DNA from: Hyphomicrobiales bacterium
GTDB taxonomy: Bacteria; Pseudomonadota; Alphaproteobacteria; Rhizobiales; Xanthobacteraceae
Length of the DNA: 40,865 bases
Direction of reading: 5' to 3'
NCBI GenBank assembly: GCA_016185205.1
Contig: JACPOA010000005.1
Location: forward strand, 1 to 40,865
Shown here: one piece after another, positions 18,339 through 27,429 of the stretch
Position numbering within the stretch: the stretch's first letter is position 1
How the letters are laid out: each line of letters begins with the position of its first letter
Position numbers and translations under genes: made by a program
Notes under the pieces: model-generated
The model's database searches: none
The model's input: the letters and a program-made list of their open reading frames with translations, nothing else
Told to the model about the DNA's origin: nothing

Positions 18339-19766
18339 ATGTATTCAGAGCTCGCTCTTTTCATCGACGGCAAATGGCTCAGCGGCGAAGGCCGCAAGGG
18401 CGAGGATGTGATCAATCCGGCGACCGGCAAGGTGCTGGCGCATCTTCCGCATGCCAGCAAGGCCGATCTCGACGCGGCGCTCGCCGCCGCCGCCAAGGGC
18501 TTCCAGGTCTGGAAGGCGACCTCGGCCTATGACCGCGCCAAGATCATGCGCAAGGCCGCCGATCTGGTACGCGAGCGCTACGACCACATTTCCAAGGTGC
18601 AGACCCAGGAGCAGGGCAAGGTCTATGTCGAGTCGCGCGCCGAGGTGATGACCTCAGCCGACATCATCGACTGGTATGCCGAGGAAGGCCGCCGCACCTA
18701 TGGCCGTCTGGTGCCGGGTCGCCAGAAGGGCGTGCGGCAAATTGTTCTTCAAGAACCCGTTGGCGTGGTCGCCGCGTTCACGCCGTGGAATTTTCCGACG
18801 CTCACGCCAATCAGAAAGATCGCAGGCGCCTTGGCCGCCGGCTGCTCGCTCATCATCAAGGCCTCGGAAGAGACGCCGGGCGGTTGCGTCGAGCTGGTGA
18901 AATGCTTCGCCGACGCCGGCTTGCCGGCGGGCGTGCTCAATCTGGTGTTTGGCGTGCCGGCCAATGTGTCGGAGCACCTGATCCCGTCGCCCATCGTGCG
19001 CAAGATTTCCTTCACCGGCTCGATCCCGGTGGGCAAGCATCTCGCCGGTCTCGCCGCCAAAGGCATGAAGCGCGCCACCATGGAACTCGGCGGACATTCG
19101 CCGGTCGTGGTGTTTGCCGACGCCGATGCGGAAAAGGCCGCCGACACCATCGCCGCGTTCAAGTATCGCAACGCCGGGCAAGTCTGCATCTCGCCGACGC
19201 GCTTCTATGTGCAGGAGGCGTCCTACAGCAAATTCGTCGCCCGCTTCACCGAATATGCCAAGGGCCTCAAGATGGGCGACGGGCTGGAGAAGGGCATCAC
19301 CTTGGGGCCGCTCGCCAATCCGCGCCGGCTCGACGCCATGGAGGCGATCGTCAACGACGCCAAGGCGCGCGGCGGCAAGATCCAAACCGGCGGCTCGCGT
19401 CATGGCAACCAGGGCTTCTTCTTCCAGCCGACGGTGGTCACCGACATTCCCGACGACAGCAAGATCATGACCGATGAGCCATTCGGCCCGATCGCGCCGA
19501 TCGTGCCGTTCAAGACCTTCGACGAGGTGGTCGAGCGCGCCAATTCGCTGCCCTTCGGGCTGGCGGCTTACGCCTTCACCTCATCGGGCGCCACCGCCAC
19601 CGCCATCGGCGATGCCATCCAGTCCGGCATGGTCGGCGTCAACAGCATCGCCATCTCGACACCGGAGACGCCGTTCGGCGGCGTCAAGGAGAGTGGCTAC
19701 GGCTCGGAAGGCGGCATCGAGGGCCTGCAGGCCTACATGAACACCAAGTTCATCTCGCAGGCTTAA
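18339..19766 (+). CDS. NAD(P)-dependent aldehyde dehydrogenase
   Basis: A 475-residue aldehyde dehydrogenase of the succinate-semialdehyde/glycolaldehyde-like branch, turning an aldehyde into an acid. All key residues are present: Asn151 (FTPWNFP), Glu249 (MELGGHSP), Cys283 (NAGQVCISPTR), and the cofactor motif FTGSIPVG at about 225-232. A GAGG precedes the ATG. It is the last gene of the plus-strand island, 82 bases after the SDR gene, and converges with the RND pump gene 12 bases further on. The neighbours suggest it oxidises a semialdehyde formed in the pathway (inference); its own sequence does not name the substrate. Confidence 0.92.
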   Translation: MYSELALFIDGKWLSGEGRKGEDVINPATGKVLAHLPHASKADLDAALAAAAKGFQVWKATSAYDRAKIMRKAADLVRERYDHISKVQTQEQGKVYVESRAEVMTSADIIDWYAEEGRRTYGRLVPGRQKGVRQIVLQEPVGVVAAFTPWNFPTLTPIRKIAGALAAGCSLIIKASEETPGGCVELVKCFADAGLPAGVLNLVFGVPANVSEHLIPSPIVRKISFTGSIPVGKHLAGLAAKGMKRATMELGGHSPVVVFADADAEKAADTIAAFKYRNAGQVCISPTRFYVQEASYSKFVARFTEYAKGLKMGDGLEKGITLGPLANPRRLDAMEAIVNDAKARGGKIQTGGSRHGNQGFFFQPTVVTDIPDDSKIMTDEPFGPIAPIVPFKTFDEVVERANSLPFGLAAYAFTSSGATATAIGDAIQSGMVGVNSIAISTPETPFGGVKESGYGSEGGIEGLQAYMNTKFISQA

Positions 19767-19778
19767 GTACGCGGGCAC

Positions 19779-22700
19779 TCACTCCGCCGGCCGCAAACGC
19801 GGCGACGGGCGGCGGCGGATGAAACTCGGCGCGCCGCCGCCGAGCTTGCGGTGCAGCCGGTCGAGCAGCAGATAGATCACCGGCGTGGTGTAGAGCGTGA
19901 GCATCTGCGACACCAGCAACCCGCCGATGATGGTGATGCCGAGCGGCCGGCGCAGCTCGGAGCCAGGGCCGGCCGCGATCACCAGCGGCACCGCGCCCAG
20001 CATCGCCGCCATGGTCGTCATCAGGATCGGCCGGAAACGCTCCAGGCAGGCTTCGTGAATGGCTTGCAGCGGCGTGAGCCCGCGCTTGCGCTCGCCCTCG
20101 AGCGCGAAGTCCACCATCATGATGCCGTTCTTCTTCACGATGCCGATCAACAGAATGATGCCGATGAAGGCGATCACGGTCAGCTCGGTGCCGGAGATCT
20201 GCAAAGCGAGCAGCGCACCCAAGCCGGCGGACGGCAGCGTCGAGATGATGGTGAGCGGGTGCGCCAGACTCTCGTACAGCACGCCGAGCACGATATAGAC
20301 CGCGATCAGCGCCGCCAGCAGCAGCAGCGGCTGCGCGCTGACGGTCCGCTTGAAGGCCTGCACGTCGCCGGAGAATTCGGCGTGGATCGCGTCGGGCACG
20401 TGCATTTCGGCCACCGCCTGCGCGAGCGCCGCGGTGGCCTGCTCGATCGTAGTGCCGGGCGCGATATTGTAGGTGATGGTCACCGACGGGAACTGGCCTT
20501 GATGGTTCACCACCAACGGTGCGATGCCGCGCTCGATGCGCGCCACCGTCGAGAGCGGCACCTGTGTATTGCCGGCACCTGTGACATAGACCTGGGTCAG
20601 GTCGGTCGGATCGCGCTGGTATTTGCGGTCCACTTCCAGGATCACCCGGTATTGGTTGCGCGTGCTGTATATGGTCGAAATCTGCCGCTGCGAGAAGGCA
20701 TTGTTGAGCGCGTTGTCGATGTCCTGGATGCGCACGCCTAGCCGCGCGGCGGTCTTGCGGTCGATGCTGACGTTGGCCTGCAGGCCGCCCTGTTCGCGGT
20801 CGGTGGTGACGTCGACCACGCCGGCCACCGTCTTCACTTTGTCGACCACGCGCGGCACCCAGACTTGCAGCAGGTCGATATCGGAGCTCCACAGCGTGAA
20901 CTGATATTGCGAGTCGCTCTGCCGGCCGCCGATTCGCAGATCCTGCGCCGGCACCATGAACACCCGGATGCCGGGGATGCCGTTGAGCTTGGCGCGCAGA
21001 CGCGCCACCACAGCTTGCGTGGTCACATTGTTGCGCTCGCTTAGCGGCTTCAGGCTGATGAATAACCGCCCGCGATTGACCGAGGCGTTGAAGCCTGAGG
21101 CGCCGACCGAGGAGCCCAGCCCCGCCACCGCCGGGTCAGCCAGCACGATGTCCATCGCCTTCTGCTGAATCTGCACCATCGCCTCGAAAGAAATGTCGGT
21201 CGAGGCCTGTGTGCCGCCGAAGATAAGTCCGGTATCGTCCTGCGGGAAATAGCCCTTCGGCGTCTTGATATAGAGACCGACCGTGAGCGCGATGGTGGCG
21301 AGAAACGCGATCATCGCCAGCGCGCGGTGTTCGAGCATGAAAGTCAGCGTGCGGTCGTAGAAGGCGATCATGCGCGACAGCGCGCCCTCGACCCGGCGGT
21401 CGAGCCAGGTCGCGTTGCGGCTCGGCGCCGCCCGCACGAAATAGGCGCAGATCATCGGCGTCACCGACAGCGACACCACGGTGGAGACGCCGATGGCGAA
21501 AGCCAGCGTCACCGAAAATTCGCGAAACAGCCGGCCGACAATGCCGCCCATGAACAGCAGCGGAATGAACGCGGCAATCAGCGATACCGAAATCGACACC
21601 ACGGTGAAGCCGATCTGCTTGGCGCCCTTCAGCGTGGCGCGCAGCGGCGAGTCGCCGTTTTCCAGATTGCGGAACACGTTCTCGATCATCACGATGGCGT
21701 CGTCGACCACGAAGCCGATGCTCACCGCCAGCGCCATCAGCGACAGATTGTCGATGGAAAATCCGGCCAGCCACATCGCCGCGCAGGTGCCGGCGAGCGA
21801 CAGCGGCACCGTGATGCCGGCAGCGATGGTCGCCGCCGTGCGCCGCAGGAAGATGAACACCACCATCATCACCAGCAGCGCGGTGGCGCCGAGCGTGAGC
21901 TGCATGTCGTGCACGCTGGCGCGGATGGTCTGGGTGCGGTCGGTCAGCACCGAAATATCGAGGCCGGCCGGCACCCATTGCCGCAGCTCCGGCAGCAGCG
22001 CGTAGATGCGATCGACCGTATCGATGACGTTGGCGTTGCCCTGCTTGGTGATGATCAGCAGCACCGAGGGGTCGCGGTTGTACCAGCCGGCCGAGCGGCT
22101 GTTGCGCACGCTGGCGCGGATCGAGGCCACGGTGGACAGGCGGATCACGTTGCCGTTCACGGTCTTCACCACCAGCGGGTCGTATTCGTTGGCGTTGCGC
22201 AGCTGGTCGTTGATGCCGATGCTGACCGCGCGCTTGTCGCCGTCGAAACTGCCGAGCGGGCCGAGCGCATTGGAATTGGCGATCGCCGTTCGCACGTCCT
22301 CCATGGAAAGGCCCATGGCGGCGAGCCGCGTCGGATCGACGCGCACGCGCAGCGCCGGCTGCTCGGAGCCGGCGACGGTGACGTCGGCGACCCCGTCCAC
22401 CTGCGACAGGCGCTGTGCGATCACGCTGTCGGCGGCATCGTAGATCGCGCTCGGCTGCATGGTCTTGGAGGTCAGCGCCAGGATCAGGATCGGCGCCGCC
22501 GACGGATTGGCCTTGCGGAAGGTCGGCAGCGTCGGCATGTCGCCGGGCAGGTCGCTGAGCGCGGCATTGAGCGCGGCCTGCACGTCGCGCGCGGCGCCTT
22601 CGATGCTGCGGCTCAAATCGAACTGGATGGTGATGCGCGAAAGCCCGGTCGAGCTGGACGACGTCAGCTCGGTCACCCCGGAAATCTCGCCCAGCCGCCG

Positions 22701-22904
22701 CTCCAGCGGCGCCGCCACCGTCGCCGCCATGATGTTGGGGTCGGCGCCCGGCCGGCTGGCCGACACGAATATGGTCGGGAAATCGACGCTCGGCAGGCTG
22801 GCGACCGGCAGGAAGCGATAGGCCACGGCGCCCACCAGGAACAGTCCGATCGCCAGCAGCGTGGTGCCGATCGGCCGGCGGATGAACGGCCGCGAGAAAT
22901 TCAT
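19779..22904 (-). CDS. RND efflux pump subunit, MdtC-like
   Basis: A 1041-residue inner-membrane RND transporter driven by protons. The first membrane helix starts FIRRPIGTTLLAIGLFLVG, and the proton-relay aspartate pair is in GFVVDDAIVMIENVFRNLE. It has the usual two large periplasmic loops and twelve membrane segments. Its start overlaps the stop of the MdtB-like gene by four bases (ATGA), so the two are coupled and probably form a mixed trimer as in MdtBC. The frame stays open far upstream of 22904, but that stretch is only a shadow of the MdtB-like gene. It is the last gene of the pump unit. Efflux of drugs, bile-type detergents or metals is possible. Confidence 0.93.
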   Translation of the reverse strand: MNFSRPFIRRPIGTTLLAIGLFLVGAVAYRFLPVASLPSVDFPTIFVSASRPGADPNIMAATVAAPLERRLGEISGVTELTSSSSTGLSRITIQFDLSRSIEGAARDVQAALNAALSDLPGDMPTLPTFRKANPSAAPILILALTSKTMQPSAIYDAADSVIAQRLSQVDGVADVTVAGSEQPALRVRVDPTRLAAMGLSMEDVRTAIANSNALGPLGSFDGDKRAVSIGINDQLRNANEYDPLVVKTVNGNVIRLSTVASIRASVRNSRSAGWYNRDPSVLLIITKQGNANVIDTVDRIYALLPELRQWVPAGLDISVLTDRTQTIRASVHDMQLTLGATALLVMMVVFIFLRRTAATIAAGITVPLSLAGTCAAMWLAGFSIDNLSLMALAVSIGFVVDDAIVMIENVFRNLENGDSPLRATLKGAKQIGFTVVSISVSLIAAFIPLLFMGGIVGRLFREFSVTLAFAIGVSTVVSLSVTPMICAYFVRAAPSRNATWLDRRVEGALSRMIAFYDRTLTFMLEHRALAMIAFLATIALTVGLYIKTPKGYFPQDDTGLIFGGTQASTDISFEAMVQIQQKAMDIVLADPAVAGLGSSVGASGFNASVNRGRLFISLKPLSERNNVTTQAVVARLRAKLNGIPGIRVFMVPAQDLRIGGRQSDSQYQFTLWSSDIDLLQVWVPRVVDKVKTVAGVVDVTTDREQGGLQANVSIDRKTAARLGVRIQDIDNALNNAFSQRQISTIYSTRNQYRVILEVDRKYQRDPTDLTQVYVTGAGNTQVPLSTVARIERGIAPLVVNHQGQFPSVTITYNIAPGTTIEQATAALAQAVAEMHVPDAIHAEFSGDVQAFKRTVSAQPLLLLAALIAVYIVLGVLYESLAHPLTIISTLPSAGLGALLALQISGTELTVIAFIGIILLIGIVKKNGIMMVDFALEGERKRGLTPLQAIHEACLERFRPILMTTMAAMLGAVPLVIAAGPGSELRRPLGITIIGGLLVSQMLTLYTTPVIYLLLDRLHRKLGGGAPSFIRRRPSPRLRPAE

Positions 22905-25900
22905 GACCGGCCTCGCGCCGGGCGCGCCCGACGCGGGGCGAGCCGCGGCGGCTCGGGCGGCGGCGTCGGCACCAGCCGCGCGCGCAGCCGCTCCATATAG
23001 AGATAGATCACCGGCGTGGTGTAGAGCGTGAGCAATTGGCTGAGCAGCAACCCGCCGACGATGGTGATACCGAGCGGATTGCGCAGCTCCGAGCCGGTGC
23101 CGCTTTCCAGCGCCAGCGGCAGCGCGCCGAACAGCGCGGCGAGCGTCGTCATCATGATCGGGCGGAAGCGCAGCAGCGCCGCTTGCACGATCGATTCTTC
23201 CGGAGTCATACCCTGGTGGCGCTCGGCCTCGATGGCGAAGTCGATCATCAGAATCGCGTTCTTCTTCACGATGCCCATCAGCAGCACGATGCCGATCAGC
23301 GCGATCACCGAGAGATCGTAACCGAACAGCATCAGCGCCAGCAGCGCGCCGACGCCGGCCGAGGGCAAAGTGGACAGAATGGTAAGCGGATGTATGAAGC
23401 TTTCGTACAGCACGCCGAGCACGATGTAGATGGTGATGGCGGCGGCCAGCAGCAGCCATGGCTCGCCCGCCAGGGACTTGGCGAATTCGGCGGCATCGCC
23501 CGAATAGGCGCCGGTCACCGACGACGGCATGCCGATCTCCTGCTGCGCCGCGCCGATCAGCGTGACCGCGTCGGACAGCGCGTAGCCGGGCGCCAGATCG
23601 AAGCTGATGGTGACGGAGGGAAACTGCTCCTGGTGCGCGATCGCCAGCGGGGCCGAGGTGTTCACGAAGCGCGCGAAGGCCGCCAGCGGCACCTGGTTGC
23701 TGCCGGTGACGGTGTTGGGCGTGGCGGTGGTGTTGGTGCTGGTGCTGCCGCTGGCGGTGTTGGCGACGGTGGCGGCGGTGCCGGTCGAGGTGCTCGAGCC
23801 GGTGACATAGAGCTTGGACAGCGCGCCGGGGTCCTGCTGGTAGCGCGGCTGCGCTTCCAGGATGACGCGGTACTGGTTGGCCTGCCCGTAGATGGTCGAA
23901 ATCTGCCGCTGGCCGAAGGCGTCGTTGAGCGTGTCGGTGATGCTCTGCATCGACACGCCGAGGCGGCCGGCCTGCTCGCGGTCGACATTGACATTGACGC
24001 GCGGCCCGCCTTCCTGCGCCTCGGAGGCGACCTCGCGCAAGGCCGGGTTGCCGCGCAGCCGCCGCGTCAGCGTATTGGCCCATTCCAGCACTTCGGCCGT
24101 ATCGGTGCCGACCAGCGTGTACTGATACTGCGCGCGGCTGGCGCGCGTGGAAATCTGGATATCCTGCGTGGCCTGGAAATACACCGTCATGCCGGGAATG
24201 CCGGCGACCGCGATTTTCAGCCGCGCGACGATCTCATCGACGCGCGCGCTGCGCTGGCTGCGCGGTTTCAGCGAGATGGCGAGCCGGCCGGCGTTGGGCG
24301 TGGCGTTGAGCGGGCTGACGCCGATCACCGAAACCACACCGGCGATATCGGCATCGGAGCGGATCGCAGCCTCCACCGTCTGCTGGCGGCGCTGCATTTC
24401 GCTGAACGAAACATCGGCGCCGGCTTCGGTCACCGCGGTGATCAGGCCGGTGTCCTGTAGCGGCAGGAAGCCCTTGGGAATGACGATGTAGAGGAAAATC
24501 GTGGCGGCGAGCGTCGCCAGCGTGACCAGCAGCGTCTCGCGCTGGCGGCGCAGCACCCAGAGCAGGCTGCGGTGATAGAATTCGACCGTGCGCTCGAGCA
24601 GGTCGTGAAAGCGGCGCATCAATGCGCTGTCGCGGGCGACGCCGCCAAGATCGCCGCCTTGCCGCAGCAGGCGGGCGCACATCATCGGCGTCAGCGTCAG
24701 CGAGACGATGGCGGAGGCCACCACCGCGATGGTGAGCGTGAGCGCGAATTCGCGGAACATGCGCCCGACCAGCCCGGTCATGAACAGCAGCGGAATGAAC
24801 ACCGCGATCAGCGACAGCGTGAGCGAGATCACCGTGAAGCCGATTTCTTTGGCGCCGCGCAGCGCCGCATCGAGCGGCTTTTCGCCGTCCTCCATGTGAC
24901 GCACGATGTTCTCGATCATGACGATGGCGTCGTCGACCACGAAGCCGGTGCCTATGGTGAGCGCCATCAAAGAGAGGTTATCCAGCGAGAAGCCGGCGAA
25001 CCACATCACGCCGAAGGTCGCGATCAGCGACAGCGGCAGCGCCACGCCGGCGATGATGGTGGCGCGGATGGTGCGCAGGAAGATCAGCACCACCAGCACC
25101 ACCAGCACGACGCTGAGCATCAGCGTGAATTGCACGTCGTGGATCGAGGCGCGGATGGTGGTGGTGCGGTCGTTGACGATGGTGAGCGTGGCGCCGGCCG
25201 GCATTGCGCGCCGCAGCCGCGGCAGCTCGGCGCGCACGCGTTGCACCGTCTCGATCACGTTGGCGCCGGGCTGGCGCTGCACGTCGAGGACGATCGCCGG
25301 CGCGCCCTTGTAGGAGGCGCCGACCTTGGTGTTCTCCAGGCCCTCGACCACGTCGGCGATGTCGCCGAGCAGTACCGGCGCGCCGTTGCGGAACGCCACG
25401 GTGATGGATTTGTAGGCCTCGCCACTGGAAAGTTGATCGTTGGCGGCGACCGAGTAGGACTGGTGCGCGCCGTCGAGCGAGCCCTTCGGTCCGGCCACAT
25501 TGGCGCCGACGATGGCGGTGCGCAGGTCTTCCAGCCCGATGCCATAGGCTGCCAGCCGCGACAAGTCGGCCTGGATGCGGATCGCCGGCCGGATGCCGCC
25601 CTGCACCGAGACGTGGCCGACGCCGGTCACCTCCGACAGCCGCGGCGACATGATGGTGTCGGCCATGTCGCTGAGCGTGCGCAGGTCGATGGCGGGCGAG
25701 GTGAGCGCCAGCGTGATGATCGGCACGTCGGCCGGATTCACCTTGGAATAGCGCGGCGGATAGGGAAGGTTGCGCGGCAGCGTGGAGCCGGCGGCGTTGA
25801 TCGCCGATTGCACGTCCTGCGCGGCGGCGTCGATGTCGCGCGCCAGATCGAATTGCAGCGTGATCTGGCTGATGCCGAACGAGCTCGACGAGGTCAGGGT

Positions 25901-26134
25901 CTGCAGCGCCGGAATCTGGCCGAACGTCCGCTCCAGCGGCGCGGTCACCAGCGCGGTGATGGTGTCGGGATTAGCGCCGGGAAGCTGGGTGGTGACCTGG
26001 ATGGTCGGGAAATCCACCTGTGGCAGCGCCGATACCGGCAGCCACCAGTAACCAAGCGCGCCGCCCAGCATCACCGCGACGCCGAGCAGGGAGGTGGCGA
26101 TCGGCCGGTGAATGAATGGGGAAGACACGCTCAT
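22901..26134 (-). CDS. RND efflux pump subunit, MdtB-like, with Ser/Thr-rich insert
   Basis: A 1077-residue RND transporter, paralog and partner of the next gene. It opens FIHRPIATSLLGVAVMLGG; the proton-relay pair is in GTGFVVDDAIVMIENIV. It is longer than its partner partly through a stretch of about 30 residues rich in Ser, Thr, Ala and Asn at about 778-812 (VTGSSTSTGTAATVAN and onward), just before NQVPLAAF in the second periplasmic loop. The partner has only VTGAGNTQVPL there. Four-base ATGA overlaps link it to the membrane-fusion gene before it and to the MdtC-like gene after it, so all are made from one transcript. Confidence 0.93.
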   Translation of the reverse strand: MSVSSPFIHRPIATSLLGVAVMLGGALGYWWLPVSALPQVDFPTIQVTTQLPGANPDTITALVTAPLERTFGQIPALQTLTSSSSFGISQITLQFDLARDIDAAAQDVQSAINAAGSTLPRNLPYPPRYSKVNPADVPIITLALTSPAIDLRTLSDMADTIMSPRLSEVTGVGHVSVQGGIRPAIRIQADLSRLAAYGIGLEDLRTAIVGANVAGPKGSLDGAHQSYSVAANDQLSSGEAYKSITVAFRNGAPVLLGDIADVVEGLENTKVGASYKGAPAIVLDVQRQPGANVIETVQRVRAELPRLRRAMPAGATLTIVNDRTTTIRASIHDVQFTLMLSVVLVVLVVLIFLRTIRATIIAGVALPLSLIATFGVMWFAGFSLDNLSLMALTIGTGFVVDDAIVMIENIVRHMEDGEKPLDAALRGAKEIGFTVISLTLSLIAVFIPLLFMTGLVGRMFREFALTLTIAVVASAIVSLTLTPMMCARLLRQGGDLGGVARDSALMRRFHDLLERTVEFYHRSLLWVLRRQRETLLVTLATLAATIFLYIVIPKGFLPLQDTGLITAVTEAGADVSFSEMQRRQQTVEAAIRSDADIAGVVSVIGVSPLNATPNAGRLAISLKPRSQRSARVDEIVARLKIAVAGIPGMTVYFQATQDIQISTRASRAQYQYTLVGTDTAEVLEWANTLTRRLRGNPALREVASEAQEGGPRVNVNVDREQAGRLGVSMQSITDTLNDAFGQRQISTIYGQANQYRVILEAQPRYQQDPGALSKLYVTGSSTSTGTAATVANTASGSTSTNTTATPNTVTGSNQVPLAAFARFVNTSAPLAIAHQEQFPSVTISFDLAPGYALSDAVTLIGAAQQEIGMPSSVTGAYSGDAAEFAKSLAGEPWLLLAAAITIYIVLGVLYESFIHPLTILSTLPSAGVGALLALMLFGYDLSVIALIGIVLLMGIVKKNAILMIDFAIEAERHQGMTPEESIVQAALLRFRPIMMTTLAALFGALPLALESGTGSELRNPLGITIVGGLLLSQLLTLYTTPVIYLYMERLRARLVPTPPPEPPRLAPRRARPARGRS

Positions 26135-27429
26135 TGCTGCGCGTTCGGCCTCGTATTATTGCCGCCCCGTGTAGTGCCCGCCGGACGCTGGCCATCGTCC
26201 ACAGGGCGTTGGCCGCTGCGCGGCCGCGCGCCTTGTGCCCCGGCGGCGGGCGCGCCTTCGGCGCTGCCGATCGTGATCTTGCCGCCATCGACGAGGCGGG
26301 CGAAGCCGGTGGTGACCACGCGCTCGGGCGGCTCCAGTCCGCTCGCCACCACGGTCTGCGTCTCGTCCTGCTTCTGCACATTGATCGGGCGCATCGTCAC
26401 CGTGTTGTCGTCCTTGACCACGTAGACGAAGGTGCCGTTCGGCCCGCGCTGCACCGCGCCGGTCGGGATCACCACTAGCTGCTTGAGGGTATCGATCAGC
26501 AGTCGGACATTGACGAACTGGCCCGGCCATAGTTGCAGGTCGGTGTTGGGAAACTCGGCCTTTAGCTTTACCGTGCCGGTCGACTGGTCGACCTGATTGT
26601 CCACCACCCTGAGCGTGCCGCGGTCGATCACCGCGTCGTTGTCGGAGCGCTGCGCCTCGACGCTGAGCGGGCCCTTGGCAAAGGCGCGGTTGACTTGGTT
26701 GAGCTCCTGCTGCGGCAGGTTGAACAACACCGAGATCGGGCGCAACTGGGTGAGGGTGACGATGCCGGTCGAATCCGAGGCACGCACGATATTACCTTCG
26801 TCGACCTGGCGGATGCCGGTGCGCCCTGCGATCGGCGCCACGATGTTGGTGTAGCTGAGCGTCGCCTGCGTGTTTTCGATTGCCGCCTGGTCGGCTTGCA
26901 CGAGCGCGGAATATTGATTGACCAGCGCCCGTTGCGTGTCGGCCTGCTGGCGGTTGATGGCGTTGGTGCTGGCCAGCTTTTCATAACGATCAAGGTCGAT
27001 CCTGGAATTGGCAAGCTGCGCTTCGTCCTGCGCCTTCTTGGCCTGCGCCTGGGAGAGCGCCGCTTTGAAGATGGTCGGGTCGATGCGCGCCAGCACGTCG
27101 CCCTTCTTGACGTCCTGGCCTTCCTTGAAGGCGACCTCGATCAGCTTGCCGTCGACTTGCGCGCGCACCGTGACCGTGTTGAGCGCCCGGGTGGTGCCGA
27201 CCGCGCCGAGATAGACCGGCACGTCCGCGCGGACCGCCGCCGCCACCAGCACCGGCACCGGCCCCTCGGCGCCGAAGCGGCCGCCGGCACGGCGCTGCGG
27301 CTCGAGCGAGCCGGTGAACTGATAGACCAGCGCCGCCGCGATCAGGATGACGACCAGGCCGACGACAAGCGTGCGTTGCTTGCGGCGGCCGGTCTTCGCC
27401 CAAATCTGCTTCGGCAGCTCACCATGCAT
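26131..27429 (-). CDS. RND periplasmic membrane-fusion protein, MdtA-like
   Basis: A 432-residue adaptor joining the RND pump to the outer-membrane channel. One N-terminal membrane anchor at about residues 20-38 follows a basic stretch (KTGRRKQR). Next come a lipoyl half-motif (VRAQVDGKLIEVAFKEGQDVKKGD in the usual place), the alpha-hairpin with ALSQAQAKKAQDEAQL, the second lipoyl half (IVAPIAGRTGIRQVDEGNIV) and the beta-barrel domain. The tail is rich in Gly, Arg and Gln and probably disordered. I chose the ATG at 27429, after GGTGGAAA, which overlaps the outer-membrane gene by 11 bases; a start at 27465 would be further inside that gene. Confidence 0.9.
   Translation of the reverse strand: MHGELPKQIWAKTGRRKQRTLVVGLVVILIAAALVYQFTGSLEPQRRAGGRFGAEGPVPVLVAAAVRADVPVYLGAVGTTRALNTVTVRAQVDGKLIEVAFKEGQDVKKGDVLARIDPTIFKAALSQAQAKKAQDEAQLANSRIDLDRYEKLASTNAINRQQADTQRALVNQYSALVQADQAAIENTQATLSYTNIVAPIAGRTGIRQVDEGNIVRASDSTGIVTLTQLRPISVLFNLPQQELNQVNRAFAKGPLSVEAQRSDNDAVIDRGTLRVVDNQVDQSTGTVKLKAEFPNTDLQLWPGQFVNVRLLIDTLKQLVVIPTGAVQRGPNGTFVYVVKDDNTVTMRPINVQKQDETQTVVASGLEPPERVVTTGFARLVDGGKITIGSAEGAPAAGAQGARPRSGQRPVDDGQRPAGTTRGGNNTRPNAQQ

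Noticed and set aside
22905-24083. Upstream extension of the MdtC-like frame, giving a 1434-residue protein
   Set aside because: The added part overlaps the MdtB-like gene in another frame and is not protein-like; the ATG at 22904 with an ATGA overlap is the natural start.
24572-26425. Open frame of 617 codons on the plus strand opposite the MdtB-like and MdtA-like genes
   Set aside because: An antisense shadow with the same skewed composition; the minus-strand genes have all family motifs.
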